In this document: positions 32,525-34,257 of the stretch, piece by piece | Numbering within the stretch: the first letter of the stretch is position 1 | Layout: each line of letters starts with the position of its first letter | Assembly: GCA_027621295.1 (NCBI GenBank) | Contig: JAQCBR010000037.1 | Location: 1-34,257 of the forward strand | Direction: 5' to 3' | DNA length: 34,257 nucleotides | From: Planctomycetota bacterium | GTDB taxonomy: Bacteria > Planctomycetota > UBA1135 > UBA2386 | The notes under the pieces: model-generated | Database searches by the model: none | Told to the model about the DNA's origin: nothing | Seen by the model: only the letters and a program-made list of their open reading frames with translations | Made by a program: the position numbers and the translations under genes

Positions 32525-33259
32525 TCAGGCGTGGCCGTCACCCACGACCCAGGTGCCGATCGGCTCGCCCTTGACCGCACGCTCCATGTTCCCGGTCTCG
32601 AACATGTCGAAGACCATGATCGGCATGTCGTTCTCCATGCAGAGCGTGAACGCGGTGCGGTCCATGACCCGGAGATCGCGCTCCAGGGCGTCGCGGAACG
32701 TAGTCCGCTCGATCCGCTCGGCGGTCGGGTCCAGCTTCGGGTCAGCGGTGTAGACACCGTCGACCTTCGTCGCCTTGAGTACGGCGTCGACTCCGAGCTC
32801 GGTCGCGCGGAGCGCGGCCGCCGTGTCGGTCGTGAAGTAGGGGTTGCCCGTGCCGGCCGCGAGGATCACGACGCGGCCACGCTCGAGGTGACGGATCGCG
32901 CGGCGACGGATGTAGGGCTCCATCACCTCGTTGATCTCGACCGCGGACATCGCCCTGGTCTCGATGCCGGCGCGCTCGAGCGCGTCCTGCAGCGCGAGGG
33001 AGTTGATCGCGGTCGCGAGCATCCCCATCTGATCGGCCGTCGAGCGGTTCGTGCCGAGCTTCGCGAACGCGGCTCCGCGGAGCAGGTTCCCGCCGCCGAC
33101 CACGATCGCCACCTGGACGCCGATGCGACAGACCCGGGCCACCTGCTCGGCGATCCCTGCGACCACGGAGGGATCGACCCCGTGTTCGCCGGGCTTGGCG
33201 AGGCTCTCCCCGCTGAGCTTCAGCAGGACGCGATGCAGACGGCTCGGGACACCCGCCAC
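32525..33259 (-). CDS. pyrH: Uridylate (UMP) kinase
   Basis: PyrH phosphorylates UMP to UDP as a hexamer of the amino-acid-kinase fold, usually activated by GTP and inhibited by UTP. The 244-aa protein has VLLKLSGESL at the N-terminus, VAIVVGGGNLLRG, the NRSTADQMGMLATAINSL block, AAGTGNPYFTTDTAAALRA and VLKATKVDGVYTADP, all characteristic. DMPIMVFDMFETGNMERAV is the C-terminal block. ATG 33259 lies 4 bp after the tsf stop (33264), so the two genes share an mRNA. A 277-bp gap follows before frr and contains no gene I can support. Confidence 0.97.
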   Translation of the reverse strand: MAGVPSRLHRVLLKLSGESLAKPGEHGVDPSVVAGIAEQVARVCRIGVQVAIVVGGGNLLRGAAFAKLGTNRSTADQMGMLATAINSLALQDALERAGIETRAMSAVEINEVMEPYIRRRAIRHLERGRVVILAAGTGNPYFTTDTAAALRATELGVDAVLKATKVDGVYTADPKLDPTAERIERTTFRDALERDLRVMDRTAFTLCMENDMPIMVFDMFETGNMERAVKGEPIGTWVVGDGHA

Positions 33260-33263
33260 CGGA

Positions 33264-33872
33264 TCAGGCTCCCAGCTCGAAGAGCGCGAAACGACGGATC
33301 GCGATGTTCTCGCCGATCTTGCCAGCGAGCTCCTTCTGGACCTCGGCGACGGTCTTCTTCGAGCCCTCGTCCTTCACCCAGATCTGCTCGAGCATGCACT
33401 TCTCGGCGAAGAACTTCTGCATGCGGCCGTCGACGGCCTTCTGCACGACTTCGTCCGGACGGCCTGCCATCTGTTCGGCGGCCTGCTCGACGAGGAACTT
33501 CCGCTCCTTCTCGATCGCGGCGGCATCGACGTCTCCCTGCGACAGGTAGGCAGGGCGCATCGCGGCCACGTGGAGGCACGCGGTCCGGCCGAACTCCTGG
33601 AACTCCTCGTTGCGCGCGACGAAGTCGGTCTCGCAGCCGATCTCGACCAGCACGCCGACCTTGCCGTTGTGGTGGACGTAGCTGAAGACCTGGCCTTCGG
33701 TCGCGTCACGGCCGCCACGGGCGTCGGCCGCCTGCAGGCCCTTCTTGCGCAGGATCTCGATGGCCTTCTCTTCGTTGCCGCCCGACTCGGTCAGCGCGGC
33801 CTTGCAGTCCATCATCGGAGCCCCGGTCTTCTTCCGGAGCGCCATCACGGTCTTGGCGTCGATCTCAACCAT
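33264..33872 (-). CDS. tsf: Elongation factor Ts
   Basis: EF-Ts exchanges GDP for GTP on EF-Tu. The 202-aa protein is the short form (E. coli is about 283 aa). The N-terminal UBA-like domain reads VMALRKKTGAPMMDCKAAL, followed by KAIEILRKKG and the EF-Tu-contacting motif ETDFVARNEEF. ENIAIRRFALFE ends the protein. ATG 33872 is the standard family start. It is 4 bp upstream of pyrH and about 258 bp after the S2-like gene, in the conserved rpsB-tsf order. Confidence 0.97.
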   Translation of the reverse strand: MVEIDAKTVMALRKKTGAPMMDCKAALTESGGNEEKAIEILRKKGLQAADARGGRDATEGQVFSYVHHNGKVGVLVEIGCETDFVARNEEFQEFGRTACLHVAAMRPAYLSQGDVDAAAIEKERKFLVEQAAEQMAGRPDEVVQKAVDGRMQKFFAEKCMLEQIWVKDEGSKKTVAEVQKELAGKIGENIAIRRFALFELGA

Positions 33873-33955
33873 TTCTGCCTCTCAGGGTTCTGGAATGCGT
33901 TCTCGCCGGCGGCCGCCCCGAGGGGAGACCCGGGCGTAGGCACGACCCGACCGGC

Positions 33956-34005
33956 GCTGCGTTCAGCTTCGCGGCGCAGCTCCGCGCGCCCCGCATCGAC
34001 GGGGC
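33956..34005 (-). promoter_or_regulatory. Two hairpins in the rpsB-tsf gap
   Basis: GCTGCG/CGCAGC (33956-33961 with 33975-33980) and GCCCCG/CGGGGC (33988-33993 with 34000-34005, 6-nt loop CATCGA) lie in the 258-bp gap between the S2-like gene and tsf. They could attenuate or process the transcript between the two genes. No U-tract is visible and nothing else is recognisable in the gap. Confidence 0.35.
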
Positions 34006-34130
34006 TGTGGGTGTCTGGACGGGCGTCGCGGTGGGTCCGCGCCGAAGGGCCGCTCCGGGCCCAACCCGTCCGATCGGTTGGCGCAGCGACAGCGGCGCCC
34101 CGAACCAGATCTAACGAACGAAGACGCCGC

Positions 34131-34257
34131 TCACTCGGCCGGCTTGTCGGCCGCCGGCGCATCGCCACCGGATTCCGGGGCCGGCGCCGGAGCTTCCGGA
34201 GCGACCGCCGGGGCTTCCGGAGCGACCGCCGGGGCTTCCGGAGCGACCGCCGGGGCT
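34131..34257 (-). CDS. rpsB: C-terminal tail of the gene before tsf, probably ribosomal protein S2 (5' partial)
   Basis: The minus-strand frame ends at TGA (34131-34133) and reads an Ala/Pro/Glu/Val tail ending SGGDAPAADKPAE. The S2 fold itself is outside the window. The assignment rests on position directly upstream of tsf and pyrH, where nearly all bacteria carry rpsB, and on the fact that S2 proteins of several phyla have Ala/Pro/Glu-rich C-terminal extensions. Three perfect copies of APAVAPE are visible and the repeat runs off the window end. Confidence 0.6.
   Translation of the reverse strand, partial: APAVAPEAPAVAPEAPAVAPEAPAPAPESGGDAPAADKPAE
34194..34256 (-). repeat. 21-bp tandem repeat encoding APAVAPE
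   Basis: Three perfect 21-bp units lie at 34194-34214, 34215-34235 and 34236-34256, in frame with the S2-like tail. The array continues past the window. Identity at every base, including third codon positions, points to recent slippage expansion. Confidence 0.9.

Overview
The window is a 34 kb piece of a high-GC (about 70 %) bacterial chromosome and carries no insertion sequence, integrase, phage gene or CRISPR array. LpxB, an O-antigen-ligase-type protein and Trk/SRP/signal-peptidase genes point to a Gram-negative-type cell with LPS-like surface glycans. A secreted alpha/alpha-toroid protein, a secreted protein with an FGSGCAG-type motif, a PpiD-like protein with very long coiled coils and scattered housekeeping genes resemble what I know from deep-branching, high-GC Planctomycetes. 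That assignment is inference from gene style; no rRNA or complete marker set is present.

Layout. (1) 1-57: the Gly/Arg/Tyr tail of an RNA-binding-type protein, followed by hairpins and convergent trkA (268-1605, minus). (2) 1711-7208, plus: a tightly overlapping run of a TrpG/PabA glutaminase, ABC ATPase, ABC-2 permease, lpxB and a UbiD decarboxylase; three of the four junctions are 4-bp ATGA or GTGA overlaps and the fourth has a 2-bp gap. (3) 7296-16043: a mixed region with a rhodanese, an HExxH exported protein, dapE, an exported toroid protein, an FAH-family enzyme, an exported unknown, an SDR with an altered active site, signal peptidase I and a small membrane protein. (4) 16044-20127, plus: ribH, nusB, ftsY and an O-antigen-ligase-like protein, the last overlapping ftsY by 4 bp. 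(5) 20290-24813, plus: a surface-glycan set of GT2, FAD-dependent UGM-like oxidoreductase, two SAM methyltransferases and a DCC-family thiol protein. (6) 24726-27760, minus: a coupled pair made of an alpha/beta-hydrolase without its serine nucleophile and a rifampin-phosphotransferase-like ATP-grasp/His-domain protein. (7) 27955-28533: an iron superoxide dismutase. (8) 28766-34257, minus: PpiD-like protein, Trm112-like protein, tRNA-Lys(UUU) and the translation cluster rpsB(tail)-tsf-pyrH-frr.

The most unusual items are the pseudo-hydrolase/phosphotransferase-like pair, several genes with a -10-like hexamer only 6-10 nt before the start codon and no Shine-Dalgarno sequence (a leaderless pattern, best at 13174), a hairpin-rich leader before the FAD oxidoreductase, an SDR lacking the catalytic serine, and a heptapeptide-repeat tail on the putative ribosomal protein S2. 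No single clear new defence or mobile system is visible.
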